Shown here: piece after piece, positions 22,925 through 34,903 of the stretch
Layout of the letters: every line of letters starts with the position of its first letter
Numbering within the stretch: the first letter of the stretch is position 1
Source: Narthecium ossifragum
Lineage: Eukaryota; Streptophyta; Magnoliopsida; Dioscoreales; Nartheciaceae
Reading direction: 5' to 3'
NCBI GenBank assembly: GCA_963920575.1
Contig: OY986964.1
Span: forward strand, 19,015,395 to 19,079,394
Length of the DNA stretch: 64,000 nt
The notes under the pieces: model-generated
What the model saw: the letters and a program-made list of their open reading frames with translations, nothing else
Database searches by the model: none
What the model was told of the DNA's origin: nothing
Made by a program: the position numbers and the translations under genes

Positions 22925-25413
22925 TGTTACGAGCGGTCTACTCGTGATCCACTCGTAATGGGTCTCTACTGCTCCAATCGATCAGAATCGGCCTGATCGG
23001 ACTTGATTTGAGTCCAATGGGCTGAATCTGGATCGAATTTGGTTCAGATCTGGATCAAGGATTGGGTTCAATGGTTCGGGCTTGGCTGGATTGAATTAGT
23101 CTAGGCTAGCTGAATCAGGTTGGTTTAAGTGGACTGGGCTGATTGAATCAAGTCTGGACCAATTGAGTAAGAAGGGAAGTTGACCGGGTCAAGTTGACTG
23201 AGTCAACTTGGTTTGGCTGGTTGGATGGATCCGATGGAGGGAAACCGCCGGTGATGGATCTCCGGCGTGGACGGGGTTCCGATGGTCGAGATACCGGCGG
23301 TAGGGTCGCCTGACGGAGGGGAAGCTATCCAACGGTCCGGATTGGACCGAGGTGCGATAGGGGCGGCGGATCTGAAGAATCGCCGGCGGGGTTTAGAGGT
23401 GGAACGGCTGAGGTGTTGGGTTGCCGTGGGGGTTCACCGGAGTCGAGGGAGACAGCGGCTGTGGCGTGGATCGGGGTCGTGGGTTCTCAAGGAAGTGGGT
23501 GGAGGCCTTGGACAGTGGCGGGGGTGACCGGAGAGCGAGGTAGAGGAGGAGGTCGGGTATAGGCTAGGGTTTCTAGAGGAGGAATGATACGAGTCGATTC
23601 GACTCGACCAACTGGATCCGAACCCAGAAGAGGAACCAAACTGGTTCAACCTCTTTCCTAGTTTGACTTGGACTTTCCTAGTTCAAACTAGAGTATTTAA
23701 TTAGTATTTATCATTAGTCTTTTATTGAGTCCTAGTTGATTGTTAGGAATTAATTAAGAGTCCCTTTGAGTTAGGAAGTTGAGTTGAGTCAGAAACCTTA
23801 TTACTTGCTAATTAAGCAAGGGGGTTTTCTAGTGGATTAGGACTCTGTCAAGGTCTCTATAAAAGGACCTTAGTAGTTTGTATTAGGTTATGCATGAGAT
23901 GAATGATTAAGAGTAGTTGATAAGTTATCATAGGAGTAGAATATCATAGGAGTAGAAGTAAAGTAGATTCCACCCGAAATCCACCATAGATCCACCTTCT
24001 TCCCCGTCGGTCATCTTCCCCGCAGCTGGCACCGCCTCCACCAGTGTTTCTCTTTCTTCCCGTCACTTTCTCTCTCCGCCACGTCAGCGACCCCACCGCC
24101 ACGTCACCCGCTACTGTTCATCTTCTTCCTCCTCTCTCCTCTATCCCGAAACCCTAGCTCACCGCCGTTCTCCCCTCTCCGGCCACCCCCGTCGCCACCT
24201 AAACCCGCCATCCTCTTCCCCTTGACACCACGACTCCGGCCATACCCTCCATCGCCCGCGTCGTCGTCTCCGGCCTCTTCCCCCGGCAACCCGACCCTCA
24301 TTCTCACCGCCATCAACCACGCCCGATCCCTATTCCACCTCCAAAACATCCCTAAAGCCTTCCTCGTCTCCCCACGACCCTTTCCCGACCATCTTCCCGA
24401 CGTCCCAAGCCCCAGCCGAGCTCCCCGTCGTCCCCGACGCCGGTGAACCCAACCCCGCCGCCCTTGACCTCTAGATCCCGCCGATCTAGCCCACCTCCGA
24501 CCAATCAACTCCGGTGGATCTCTTCCCCAACAAACCGCGACCCGTCCTGCCACTATCCTGACCGCCGCCGCCGCCCCTACGCCGGCGATCCACTCCGGCG
24601 ATCCTCAGCCGTCGGATATTCCTCAAGCCACTTGACCAAATTGGTTCAGTCAAGTCCAGTCCGGTTCAGCCCAACCACTGATTCAGCCAGATCCAACTAA
24701 TTTAACCTGGTCCTCCTGATCCAGATCAATTCAGACTTGACCCAGTCAAGTCCCATCCAATCAGGCTCAGCCAGATCCGATCCCGCTCAAGCCAGATCCG
24801 ATCCAGCTAGCCAAATCAGCCAATTGGACTCAAATCAAGTCCGATAAGGCCGATTCTGATCGATTGGAGCAGTAGAGACCCATTACGAGAGGATCACGAG
24901 TAGACCGCTCGTAACAAGGAAGAAGGTGAACAGTGATGATGCTGATGTGGCAGATGACGTGGAGGAGAGAGAAAGTGACGGGGAGAAGGAAATTGAAGGT
25001 GAAGGCGATGCCGGCTGCGGAGAAGATGAAGCTATATTATCTCTACTCCTATGATATTCTACTCCTATGATAATTTATCAACTACTCTTAATCATTCATC
25101 TCATGCATAACCTAATACAAACTACTAAGGTCCTTTTATAGAGACCTGACAGAGTCCTAATCCACTAGAAAAACCCCCTTGCTTGATTAGCAAGTAATAA
25201 GGTTTCTGACTCAACTCAACTTCCTAACTCAAAGGGACTCTTAATTAATTCCTAACAATCAACTAGGACTCAATAAAAGACTAATGATAAAGACTAATTA
25301 AATACTCTAGTTTGAACTAGGGAAGTCCAAGTCAAACTAGGAAAGAGGTTGAACCAGCTTGGTTCCTCTTCTTGGTTCGGGTCCAGTTGGTCGAGTCGGA
25401 TCAACTCGTATCA
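22925..25413 (-). mobile_element. B-family solo LTR (outer)
   Basis: TGTTACGAGCGG to CAACTCGTATCA, with perfect TSD TCCTT (22920-22924, 25414-25418). Net length about 1,150 bp, so some internal sequence is lost. It hosts the inner B LTR. Confidence 0.93.
23585..24916 (+). mobile_element. B-family solo LTR (inner)
   Basis: 1,332 bp, TGATACGAGTCGATTCG to CCGCTCGTAACA, with perfect TSD AGGAA (23580-23584, 24917-24921). It lies inside another B LTR in opposite orientation: the deepest level of the nest. TATAAAAG at 23858-23865. Confidence 0.94.
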
Positions 25414-26104
25414 TCCTTAGCTGGTTACTACCTTAGTTAGTTCTTAATTGCTTTCCTAGTTGATTTCCTAGTTTGAGTCCAGTTTATGCTTTGTTTTATT
25501 AGTTCCTATTTTGAGTCCAGTTTGTTAGGGAGTTTGAGTTATGATTGAGTCTTAGTAGGAAAGTATGGTTACTTGCTGATTAAAGCAAGGTATTCTCTAG
25601 TTGAAGTAGGACTCTCTTGAGGCCTCTATAAAAGGACCTCCATAGCTTGTATTAGGTTTTATGCATTGAAGAATGAAGTTAGTAGTTAAAGTAGGATATC
25701 TTAGGAGTAGTTCTAATTTAATATTCCACCACCACCAGCCCCTCCCACGTTTCTCTCTCTTGCTGGCCTTCTCCACCCGCCGGCTACCACCATCACCACC
25801 GCCGTCCCCCGCTACCAGCCACCGCTCCAATCCCGGCATCATCCTTGGCCGCCGCCCCTCTTCTTCCACCTCCCTTGGCGTGGATCTCCAAGAGTAACCA
25901 GCCAACCACAAGAGGATCTGCAAGGTAACCTCTTCTCTACCGTCTCCTACCTCCAGTCTTCATCTTCCTCGTCGAATACCTAGGGTCCTTCTCCTAAAAC
26001 CCTAAAGGTATCTCTCGACCTAGCCATAGATTTGGCTAAGGAAGAACTGAGACCGGGGAAGAGACCAGGTACCCGTGCCTACGAGAAGGCACGGCGTAAC
26101 AACT

Positions 26105-26116
26105 TGGTATCAGAGC
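26105..26116 (+). promoter_or_regulatory. Primer binding site, initiator tRNA-Met (C)
   Basis: TGGTATCAGAGC, a perfect complement to plant initiator tRNA-Met 3' sequence, three bases past the LTR. Confidence 0.92.
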
Positions 26117-26163
26117 TTCGATCCGTCGGCTGTGCCGCCCAAAGCCTTCCAAAAGCTGCGTTG

Positions 26164-27774
26164 ATGGCCGGAGATACCGCCGCGAGTGCTTCCAAGGAGC
26201 GGGACCTTTCCGTAACCAGAGAAGAGATCGACGATATCAAGGGATCTCTGCTGTCCCTTCATACTGTGCAGCATGAGACGCACGCCTTGATCCTCGGGCT
26301 CTCTGAGAGGATGGCGTTCATGGCCTTGCAGATGCAGAGACAGAGTCCAGGAACGGCGGGAGAGCAAGGTAACCCTAACCCTAATCCTAGCCAGCCTCCT
26401 ACCACAACTCCTAGTCCCCCTAGGACTCCTCATGAACCAGTCCATATCCAGGAAGGATTCGGCCCTAGTCCCAACTACATCTTGGTTGGACCAGGTCCTA
26501 CCCCTCCCACCCAACCGGCTCAACCAGCCCACACCACACCCCTGGCCGGCCCCACCACCTTACCACCACCACCTGGCTCCACTGTCCTTCCACCCCCACC
26601 ATACCAGCCTCTATATCCAACCTATCACCTCCCTCCATACCAGCAGCCTGCGCCCCCTCCACATGTCCCCTACAACCCAGCTCCTGCACCACCCCATTAC
26701 TACCCTCCTCACACCCCACCGGCCTATGAGCAGCCCCATGACCCAATCCGTGAGCAACCCCTTGCTGCCCGGATTCCCCGCATGGACTTCCCCCGCTATG
26801 ATGGAGCTGCAGATCCTACTCACTGGATCCTGAAGGCAGAGCAGTTCTTCTCTTATCATCCTATCCATGAGCGAGAGAAGGTCCGCTATGCCGCCTATCA
26901 CTTCGATGGAGATGCCCAGACATGGTACCAACTGTCGAAGGATACGGACGAGTGCGCAACATGGCATACCATCCAGCATGCCTTGCACTTGCGCTATGGA
27001 CCGACGACCTACGAGGACCCCATCGGCGAACTCACTCGAATTCAGCAAGATGGTTCAGTCCGAGACTACCAGATCCGGTTCGATCGAGGTCTAGGTCGTG
27101 TTCCACACTTGGCTCGGGACGTGGTACTGAGTCTCTTCATCAGCGGACTGAAACCGGCCATCAGGTACGATGTTCAGCTCGCTAGACCAGCCACCATAGC
27201 CGAGGCTATCAGCTACGCCAAGACTCATGAGGCGAAGCAGTACGCGATCCGGCATGCTACGGCAAGGACGACGCCTGCACCTACCCGTCCAGCCCCCGCT
27301 GCCCGTACCGCGCGCGCGAACTGGAGTTCGAGTGAGACTAGGACTCCTAGTCCTACTCAAACTAGGACTCCTAGTCAGACTCAAACTACAGTCCAACCCC
27401 AAAGGAGACAGCTATCCCTAGCTGAACTGCAACAACGAAGATCACAAGGACTTTGCTTCCAATGTGACGAGCCCTTTACACCGGGGCACCGCTGTAAGCA
27501 GCTGTTGAGCATTGAGATCGTCAACGAGGAACCAGCCGTGGAAGATCTGGGTGAAGCTGACTTGGAAGAGGAGACCCCGGTCCTAGATGAGCATGGAGAA
27601 CCCTCACTTGGCATGATGATTGGCCAAGTGTTTGTGGATCTTCCAGCCACCAAGTCCCTGGTAGAGGATCCGCTACCGTCGCCAACTTCTGATCCTGTCC
27701 CTCCTAATCCAGACAACCTCTCCCACGGCCAACTTGAGTTCAGCCCCGCCGTCATGACAGCATCGCCACACTAG
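26164..27774 (+). CDS. gag: Gag of Reina-like chromovirus C
   Basis: 536 codons. I chose ATG 26164 (MAGDTAASASKERD) because the longer frame starts inside the LTR. Residues 1-60 are helical, coiled-coil-like. Residues 60-205 form a proline-rich linker. The gag core begins at 207 (MDFPRYDGA) and runs to about 330. A Ser/Thr/Pro-rich stretch follows, and the zinc knuckle CFQCDEPFTPGHRC is at 431-444. An acidic tail (DLGEADLEEE) would lead into protease, but the frame stops at 27774 just where the deletion joins the integrase spacer. Gag assembles the particle and binds RNA. It is the only intact gag in the window and could in principle package A and B RNAs (inference). Confidence 0.88.
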   Translation: MAGDTAASASKERDLSVTREEIDDIKGSLLSLHTVQHETHALILGLSERMAFMALQMQRQSPGTAGEQGNPNPNPSQPPTTTPSPPRTPHEPVHIQEGFGPSPNYILVGPGPTPPTQPAQPAHTTPLAGPTTLPPPPGSTVLPPPPYQPLYPTYHLPPYQQPAPPPHVPYNPAPAPPHYYPPHTPPAYEQPHDPIREQPLAARIPRMDFPRYDGAADPTHWILKAEQFFSYHPIHEREKVRYAAYHFDGDAQTWYQLSKDTDECATWHTIQHALHLRYGPTTYEDPIGELTRIQQDGSVRDYQIRFDRGLGRVPHLARDVVLSLFISGLKPAIRYDVQLARPATIAEAISYAKTHEAKQYAIRHATARTTPAPTRPAPAARTARANWSSSETRTPSPTQTRTPSQTQTTVQPQRRQLSLAELQQRRSQGLCFQCDEPFTPGHRCKQLLSIEIVNEEPAVEDLGEADLEEETPVLDEHGEPSLGMMIGQVFVDLPATKSLVEDPLPSPTSDPVPPNPDNLSHGQLEFSPAVMTASPH

Positions 27775-29430
27775 ATAGCTGCCATCTCTAGTCCGGTTCC
27801 TCGGTGGCTAGAACCAATTCAGGAGGATGTCAAAACTAATGCGGAGATGCAAAAGCTCGCCTAGGACATCCAAGACGGAATCACCAAGGGCCCGTGGACA
27901 GTTCGCAATGGAGTCATCTTCCACAATGACCGCATCTTCTTGAGGAAGAACGCCCCAGTCATTCCGGAGATCTTGGCGACCCTACATTCCAGCACACATG
28001 AGGGGTTCGTCAAGATGTGGCACCGGCTGCGAACCACCTTCTATTGGAAGGGAGCTCAGGCGCGGATCAAGGACTTCATCCGCCAATGTGACACCTGCCA
28101 GCGACACAAGGCCGAGACTATAAAGCCAGCCAGCCTACTTCAGCCCCTACCAATTCCCCAAGAGGTATGGACTGATGTTTCTATGGACTTCATCGATGGC
28201 CTTCCTTCTTCTAGAGGATACACGGCAATTCTAGTAGTCGTCGACAGATTGTCCAAGTATGCACACTTCGCTCCCCTACGGCATCCCTACACGGCCTATT
28301 CTGTAGCACGAGTCTTCTTCGACACCGTGTTCAAGGACCATGGCATGCCAACCAGTATTGTTTGTGATCGAGATCCCACCTTCACCAGCAACTTTTGGCA
28401 GGAGATCTTCAAACTCCAGGGAGTCAAGTTCAGATTTTCCTCAGCCTACCACCCACAGACAGATGGCCAAACGGAGGTAGTTAATCGGTCCCTTGAGATG
28501 TACTTACGCTGTTTTTCAGGTGATCGACCTTCACAGTGGACCCAATGGCGGACCTGGGCGGAATACACATATAACACCAGTTGGCACTCCAGCATCCATC
28601 GGAAGCCTTATGAGGTTGTGTATGGCCGACCCCCACCTACCCTCTTGTCCTATGTATCTGGAACGGCTAGATCAGCAGTTGTAGATCACTTCTTAGTTGA
28701 AAGGGATCAAGTGATAGCAGATGTCAAGTCAAGGTTAGCAGCTGCCCAGAACAGGATGAAGCAGACCTATGATCGTGGACATCGAGACGTCGAGTTTCAG
28801 ATTGGTGAGATGGTCTACGTCAAGCTACAGCCCTATCGACAGAAGTCCGTGGCCAAGCGCAAGTCACAGAAGCTCGCTGCGAAGTTCTATGGGCCATACG
28901 AGGTACTGGAGCGTATAGGAGCTGTCGCCTATCGCCTCCGACTCCCATCAGATTCCAAGGTGCACCCTGTTTTTCATGTATCACTTCTGAAAAAGCACAA
29001 TGGAATTGAAGTACCCGTCATCACCGAGATTCCGGACCCCTCAGAAGAGCAGCCTAAGCTGTATCCCCAAGCTATCATCGACCATCGGCACTTTCCCCGG
29101 CAATCAGAAGAAGTTCTAGTGCATTGGAAGGGCCATAGTCCAGCTGAAGCCACATGGGAGGTATTCACTGATTTCTTGGATCGTTATTCTGACTTCGGCC
29201 TTGAGGACAAGGCTCTTTTCGAAGGGGGAGGGAATGATACGGTTGGAAGTCCAGCTCCACCTGGGCTAGACCAACCCACGCCCAATTATGGGGCAGGGCC
29301 CACACATGGGCTAGATCCAGTTGAGACCCACGCAGGTCAGGCCCCACCCCATGGTAGGACCCGACCTTGGACCAGGTCTCAAGCTTTGCCGGCCTTAGGG
29401 ATCCTAATCCTTAGCTGGTTACTACCTTAG
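27775..29430 (+). pseudogene. Integrase with chromodomain, element C (cut off from RT)
   Basis: Remnants of the RNase H-integrase spacer (SSPVPRWLEPIQ) precede a TAG at about 27862. An open frame of 496 codons then starts at 27940. In that frame: zinc-binding H16, H20, C50, C53; catalytic core D83, D143, E179 (35 residues between the last two, as DD35E requires); the GPY module (GPYEVLERIGAVAYRLRLP) near 295; and a chromodomain (EVLVHWKGHSPAEATWEV) near 395. The frame ends inside the 3' LTR at 29430. All catalytic residues are present. What is missing is its fusion to PR-RT-RH, so normal expression is doubtful. The chromodomain is typical of chromoviruses and directs integration to chromatin marks. 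Confidence 0.9.
29221..29234 (+). promoter_or_regulatory. Polypurine tract (C)
   Basis: GAAGGGGGAGGGAA directly before the 3' LTR; primes plus-strand DNA. The codons just upstream encode GLEDKALFEG, shared with A and B. Confidence 0.9.
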
Positions 29431-30096
29431 TTAGTTCTTAATTGCTTTCCTAGTTGATTTCCTAGTTTGAGTCCAGTTTATGCTTTGTTTTATTAGTTCC
29501 TATTTTGAGTCCAGTTTGTTAGGGAGTTTGAGTTATGATTGAGTCTTAGTAGGAAAGTATGGTTACTTGCTGATTAAAGCAAGGTAGTTCTCTAGTTGAA
29601 GTAGGACTCTCTTGAGGCCTCTATAAAAGGACCTCCATAGCTTGTATTAGGTTTTATGCATTGAAGAATAAAGTTAGTAGTTAAAGTAGGATATCTTAGG
29701 AGTAGCTCTAATTTAATATTCCACCACCACCAGCCCCTCCCACGTTTCTCTCTCTTGCTGGCCTTCTCCACCCGCCGGCTACCACCCTCACCACCGCCGT
29801 CCGCCGCTACCAGCCACCGCTCCAATTCAGGCGTCCTCCTTGGCCGCCGCCCCTCTTATTCCACCTCTCTTGGCGTGGATCTCCAAGAGTAACCAGCCAA
29901 CCACAAGAGGATCTGCAAGGTAACCTCTTCTCTACCGTCTCCTACCTCCAGTCTTCATCTTCCTCGTCGAATACCTAGGGTCCTTCTCCTAAAACCCTAA
30001 AGGTATCTCTCGACCTAGCCATAGATTTGGCTAAGGAAGAACTGAGACCAGGGAAGAGACCAGGTACCCGTGCCTACGAGAAGGCACGGCGTAACA
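29235..30096 (+). repeat. C 3' LTR
   Basis: 862 bp, TGATACGGTTGG to GGCACGGCGTAACA. Differs from the 5' LTR at few sites (for example 29324 and 29350). TATAAAAG near 29621. Confidence 0.94.
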
Positions 30097-30118
30097 GAAT
30101 CCTTCCGAAGGAGTCCAC

Positions 30119-32553
30119 ATGGCAGGAAGAGTACCTGGCCAAAACCCTAGTTATACCGTGAATTGCTCAAACCCTACACGGATCACTGTTCATCCGACCA
30201 GACCTACTCCTATACCTGGTCGAATCCCTCTTCCACATCATCATCCCTTACCCCCATCATCATCCCTACAGAACCCTAACCAACCTCCACCCTAGCAGCC
30301 TACAACCCAATGCTTCCACAACCCTATTATTGTTCACCTCACACCTTACCTGCCTATACACCGACCCATTATCCAAACCATGAGCCCCTATACCCGGCCC
30401 ATGCCCAGCCTCCATACCAGCAGCCTATGCCACCTCCCTACACACCGTACAACCCTAGTCTTCCCTACAATCCATCACCACCGTATCAGCCATTACCTAC
30501 TCCCTACAACCAACCCAAACCTACAAACACCAATGGCTACTTGAGTACAACTTGGACTCCAAATCCTACTGGAACTAGGATTACAAATCCTACTCCAACT
30601 AGGAATTCGAGTCAAACTCAGAGTACGACTTGGACTCAAGATCCTACTGGAACTAGGATTGCAAATCCTACTCCAACTAGGAATCCTAGTCAAACTCGGA
30701 GTACGACTTACCCTACGGCTGAACAATGGAAGGAAGCTGTCCAGAGTTGGATCCCTTTGCCTTACCCTTCAGTAGAACAATGGGAAGCAATGATCCAACG
30801 ATATTCTCCTACAAATCAGTCAAGCCCAACCATAGTTCAGATTTCCAGCCAAAATCCCATTCTAGCTACAACTTGGATTGCAGAACCTAAACCTAGCTCT
30901 ACCTGGATTAGGACTCCTCATACTCCCCCTACCCACGAGCTGCCTCATGACCCAAACCATGAACAACACCCGCTGCCCCCTTACCCCGCTTCACCACCTC
31001 AGCCATATCTCGCCCCACATCTCAGCCCAGTCAGCACCCTATCATCATCATCTTCTTCTTTCCTTTCATCCAAACCCTACCTTCCCACCACCAGCAATTC
31101 CTCAATAGCAGCCAACCACACCTTAGTTAAAGCCCTCCCAACGCCATGTAACCTTCCCCAAGGTCCTCCTCACAGCCACCCAACCTCTCCACCCATAGCC
31201 ATTCCATGTACAAACCTGCCGGCTCCCAACTCCATCTTCCCCGACTTTGGCGGCAAACCTCAAGGAAGTCACAGTCTACCTCTGCCCAAGACTACCCTAA
31301 CCTCCTCCTACAGCCCATTGAAGGATCTTCTGGGGCAACAAAGGCCGTCCCCTAAACCTCCTGACACCTTCCTCGACATTACCAAGCCCGGATCCAAACC
31401 CCAACCACCAGAACCGACACCCATCCAGATTCACCCCATTGGGTCGAACCCCCATCCTCTCATCCCCCCTTCTCCATGGGATCCAAACCCTGATGAACAT
31501 CCCTCACCGGCGACCAAGTTCAGTTCCCTCTCAATTGCCAGAGCCACTCAGCTATCTGATCAGATTGAATCAAATCACTACGGTTTGAACCTGATCAAAC
31601 TCCGACTCCATCACCTACAATTGGTCGAGTCAGATTGCAGCTTACAAGACTTGGTCAGATTCCATCCAAGCACAACCAGGTTTGGTTACACCAACCAGAT
31701 CCGACCAAGCTCAGATCAGACCAAGCTAAGTCAGACTCAATTGGATGCAGCCAGAATCAATCCGGCTAGATCTGATTGCGCCCAGTTCAAGCAAGCTCAG
31801 CCAATCCGATTTGATCAAGCTTGATTTCAGACTTCCACTAGATCAGATCCAGATGTTTCCTACGCATCTTCAGTTGATGATCAGGCATCCCCCAACTAAT
31901 CTGAGCTATCCAAGGAGCTACCCTCCTTATTCGGTTGCCATCTTCCAGCTGATCAGATCCAAGAGCATCGCCCAGCATCCATCAACCACTCAAAGTTTCA
32001 GAACGACTTTGTCGACTCTGACCATGAGGACTGATGTTGAAGCCAGAGCCCTAATGTTCCCTTTCGAGAAAAGCAGAGAAATATCCAAGCTCAACTGCAC
32101 TCGATTGTATTCAGCTGCCCTATTGGGTCTACTTCCACCTTGGAAGGACTCGATTCGAGTTGATCTAGTCTTTGACCCAGGAAGCCAACTACTAAGGACA
32201 CACCACCGCCGATCTATGGCCGTCCTTTACTTCAATGAGTTCCAGCGACCCCCGGATATGCCTAAGTTTCAGCTCCCTCCTTCTAGACCGGCAGCATGGC
32301 TCTTTGATTCACCGATCCGGTTACCACCTGATCCACCATGGGTGCGACCAGGGTTCTCACCAGCTGCATGGCCCCCTGATTCAATGGCCCAGTTACCATT
32401 AGATCCACCATGGGCCAGACCGGGATTCTCACCGCCGAGTACAGAGCAACAGTTGCGGTCCAGCCACATCACTCCGGTTAGAGAAGAGAAGAGCCCTCTT
32501 TCCTCATCACATTCAGGCCTTGAGGACAAGGCCAATTTCGAAGGGAGGAGGGA
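30119..32553 (+). pseudogene. A1 proline-rich ORF, split by frameshifts
   Basis: ATG at 30119 (MAGRVPGQNPSY) opens the frame. A small change near 30293 stops it, where A3 reads PPPYAGYNP. The frame reopens from about 30310 to 31824 (504 codons) and, after another shift, from about 31850 through the PPT. It is proline/threonine/asparagine-rich with repeated blocks (NPTGTRITNPTPTRN, DPTGTRIANPTPTRN). Further on it carries SYPPYSVAIFQLIRS, LPPWKDSIRVDLVFDPG, DPPW-RPGFSP units and GLEDKANFEG. No zinc knuckle or enzyme motif is seen. Parts resemble the proline-rich linker of C gag. Confidence 0.75.
32541..32553 (+). promoter_or_regulatory. Polypurine tract (A1)
   Basis: AAGGGAGGAGGGA abutting the 3' LTR, preceded by GGCCTTGAGGACAAGGCC (32516-32533), which C and B also carry almost unchanged. 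Confidence 0.9.
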
Positions 32554-33400
32554 TGATACGAGGTCGAACCGAGCCATTCCAAGAAGGGACCCACGTCCTT
32601 GCTTGGATGGGCCCACGCCAAGGAGTTGGCTGCACCCAAGTCCCTTTGGGCGTTCTAAGCTCACCCGGCCAAAGGAATCCTATTCCTAGCTGGTTTGCTT
32701 ACTTAGATGATTTCCTAGTTAGTAGTTATCTTGATTGAGTCAGTTTCCTAGATTGAGTTCAGTTTATGATTTGCTTAAATCAGTTCCTATTATGAGTCCT
32801 TGTTATTAGGAAGTTGAGATAAGATTGAGTCTTATTAGGAAAGTCTGGTTACTTGCTGATTAAAGCAAGGTAGTATTCAGGTTGTAGTAGAACTCTCTTG
32901 AGGCCTCTATAAAAGGACCTCCATAGCTTGTAATTATGCATGGACGAATTTATGAGAGTAATTATTTAGTAGAGTTATAGGAGTAGCTGTAATATAGGAG
33001 TAGCTGTAACCCTAGTTTCCACAGAAATCCACCAGCCACCTTCATCTCTCTCCTGCCGGATTCTTTCTCCACCAGCCGGCCACCATCCATTGCCGTCCAC
33101 CGCTGCCATCTACAGTGCACGTCCCCACCCCCGGCGTCCCCTTGGCTGCCGTGCTTCCCTACACCACGTTCTCCAAGGCTTGGATCTCCAAGAGAAGCCA
33201 GCCAACCCTAGAGGAGCTGCAAGGTATCCCTCTTCTCATCCGTCTCCTCCTCTAGTCTTCGCCTTCCTCGTCGAATACCTAGGGTCCTACTCCTAAAACC
33301 CTAATAGTATCTCTCGACCTAGCCATAGATTTGGCTAAAGAGGATCTGAGATAAGGCAAGAGACCCGGTACGAAAGCCCTTGAGAAGGTGCATCGTATCA
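32554..33400 (+). repeat. A1 3' LTR
   Basis: 847 bp, same ends and length as the 5' LTR, about 98-99% identical by eye. TATAAAAG near 32908. Confidence 0.94.
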
Positions 33401-33650
33401 AGTGAGCACTAAGCTCAGTAGGGTTCTACTCTACGTCACACACAAGGAAGGGGAAACTGCACTAAACTAACTCTGTGCCAAGTACTGAGGCCTGTCAAGG
33501 ACCCCATAAATCTTGTCAATAACCCGAAGGGTGCCTGACCAAAGTACGTCCCTCCGACAGCCACTGCCTAGGATGGACATTCTCCGACATTCCTGACACA
33601 GGGTGGACATGACGATACCAGTAGGACACCCTTCTCCAAGAGGGACCTCC

Positions 33651-34903
33651 TGATACGAGTCGATCCGACTCGACCAACTGGACCCGAACCCAGAAGAGGA
33701 ACCAAGCTGGTTCAACCTCTTTCCTAGTTTGACTTGGACTTCCCTAGTTCAAACTAGAGTATTTAATTAGTATCTATCATTAGTTTTTTATTGAGTCCTA
33801 GTTGATTGTTAGGAATTAATTAAGAGTCCCTTTGAGTTAGGAAGTTGAGTTGAGTCAGAAATCTTATTACTTGCTAATTAAGCAAGGGGGTTTTCTAGTG
33901 GATTAGGACTCTGTCAAGGTCTCTATAAAAGGACCTTAGTAGTTTTGTATTAGGTTATGATGAATGAAAGCATGAGATGAATGATTAAGAGTAGTTGATA
34001 AATTATCATAGGAGTAGAATATCATGGGAGTAGAAGTAAAGTAGATTCCACCAGATATCTACCATAGATCCACCTTCTTCCCCGTCTGTCATTTTCTCCG
34101 CAGCCGGCACCGCCTCCACCGGAATTTCTCTCTCCCCGTCACTTTCTCTCTCATCCACGTCAGCGCCACGTCACCGCCACGTCATCGTCACTGTTCATCT
34201 TCTTCCTCTCTCCCGTACCCTAGCTACCGCCGGCATCCTTCCCGTTCTCTCTCCGGCCACCCCCGCTACCACCTAAACCCGCCATCGTCTTCCCCTACAT
34301 CCCACGACTCCGGTCATACCCTTCCCGTCGTCCTTCACCGTCTTCGGTGATATCCACAGCCAACCCGACCTCCGTCCCCATCGCCGTCATCCCGTGCCCA
34401 ACCCAGATCTCACTCCCAGATCCCTCCAAAGTAGCCCGCAAACCTTCCTAGACCATATCCGGACGTCCTAAGCCATCCCTGAGCCTCCCCGTCGTCCCCG
34501 ACGCCGGTAAACCCAAACCCGCCGCCGTCGACCACCAGATCCCGTCCATCTAGCCATCCTCCGACCAATCCAACCCGTTGGATCTATTCCCCATCAACCC
34601 ACTAACCTTCCTGCCACTATCCGGACCGCCGCCTCCGCTCCTACGCCGGCGATCTACTCCCGCGACTCCTCAGCCGTCAGATCTGCCCAGCCAGATCTTC
34701 TTGATCAACTCAGCCAAGTCTAATTGGTTCAGCTCAGCCACCAAATCCGGATTCAGCCACTTACTCCAATCTGAGCCAGAACTGAACCAGATTCGATCCA
34801 GATTCAGCCAATTGGACTCAATCTAGTCCGATCAGGCCGATTCTGATCGATTGGAGCAGTAGAGACCCATTACGAGAGGATCACGAGTAGACCGCTCGTA
34901 ACA
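33651..34903 (+). mobile_element. B-family solo LTR inside the E LTR
   Basis: 1,253 bp, TGATACGAGTCGATCC to CCGCTCGTAACA, with perfect TSD CCTCC (33646-33650, 34904-34908). Independent of the A1 insertion into the same E LTR. Confidence 0.94.

Larger units (their letters stand above)
22746..26101 (+). repeat. C 5' LTR (interrupted by B nest)
   Basis: Starts TGATACGGTTGGAAGTCC and ends GCACGGCGTAACA. It is split after 22924 by the B nest and resumes at 25414. TATAAAAG at 25627-25634. The end carries a hairpin CGTGCCT-ACGAGA-AGGCACG just before the terminus. Confidence 0.93.
22746..30096 (+). mobile_element. C: Reina-like chromovirus with deleted protease/RT/RNase H
   Basis: LTRs at 22746-26101 (holding a B nest) and 29235-30096 are each exactly 862 bp after the insertion is removed. 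PBS, gag, integrase with chromodomain and PPT follow in order. Flanks GAATA (22741-22745) and GAATC (30097-30101) give a 4-of-5 TSD, and sister A copies show the empty site. The protease-RT-RNase H block is missing, so this copy cannot reverse transcribe by itself. Confidence 0.93.
21854..33400 (+). mobile_element. A1: complete non-autonomous A element
   Basis: Two 847-bp LTRs (21854-22700, 32554-33400), which I count by eye to differ at about 11 sites, flank PBS, a proline-rich ORF and PPT. Perfect TSD AGTGA (21849-21853, 33401-33405). The complete C element is nested in its leader at 22746-30096. Without C the element is about 4.2 kb. No pol domains. The insertion site in E is confirmed by the uninterrupted E sequence at about 58331-58358. 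Confidence 0.95.

Noticed and set aside
26102..26120. tRNA gene at TGGTATCAGAGC
   Set aside because: Only the 12-base primer complement is present, directly after an LTR; no cloverleaf sequence around it.
30310..31824. Proline-rich ORF as an extensin or hydroxyproline-rich cell-wall protein
   Set aside because: No signal peptide and no SPPPP repeats; it lies between PBS and PPT of an LTR element and has homologues only in the other A copies here.
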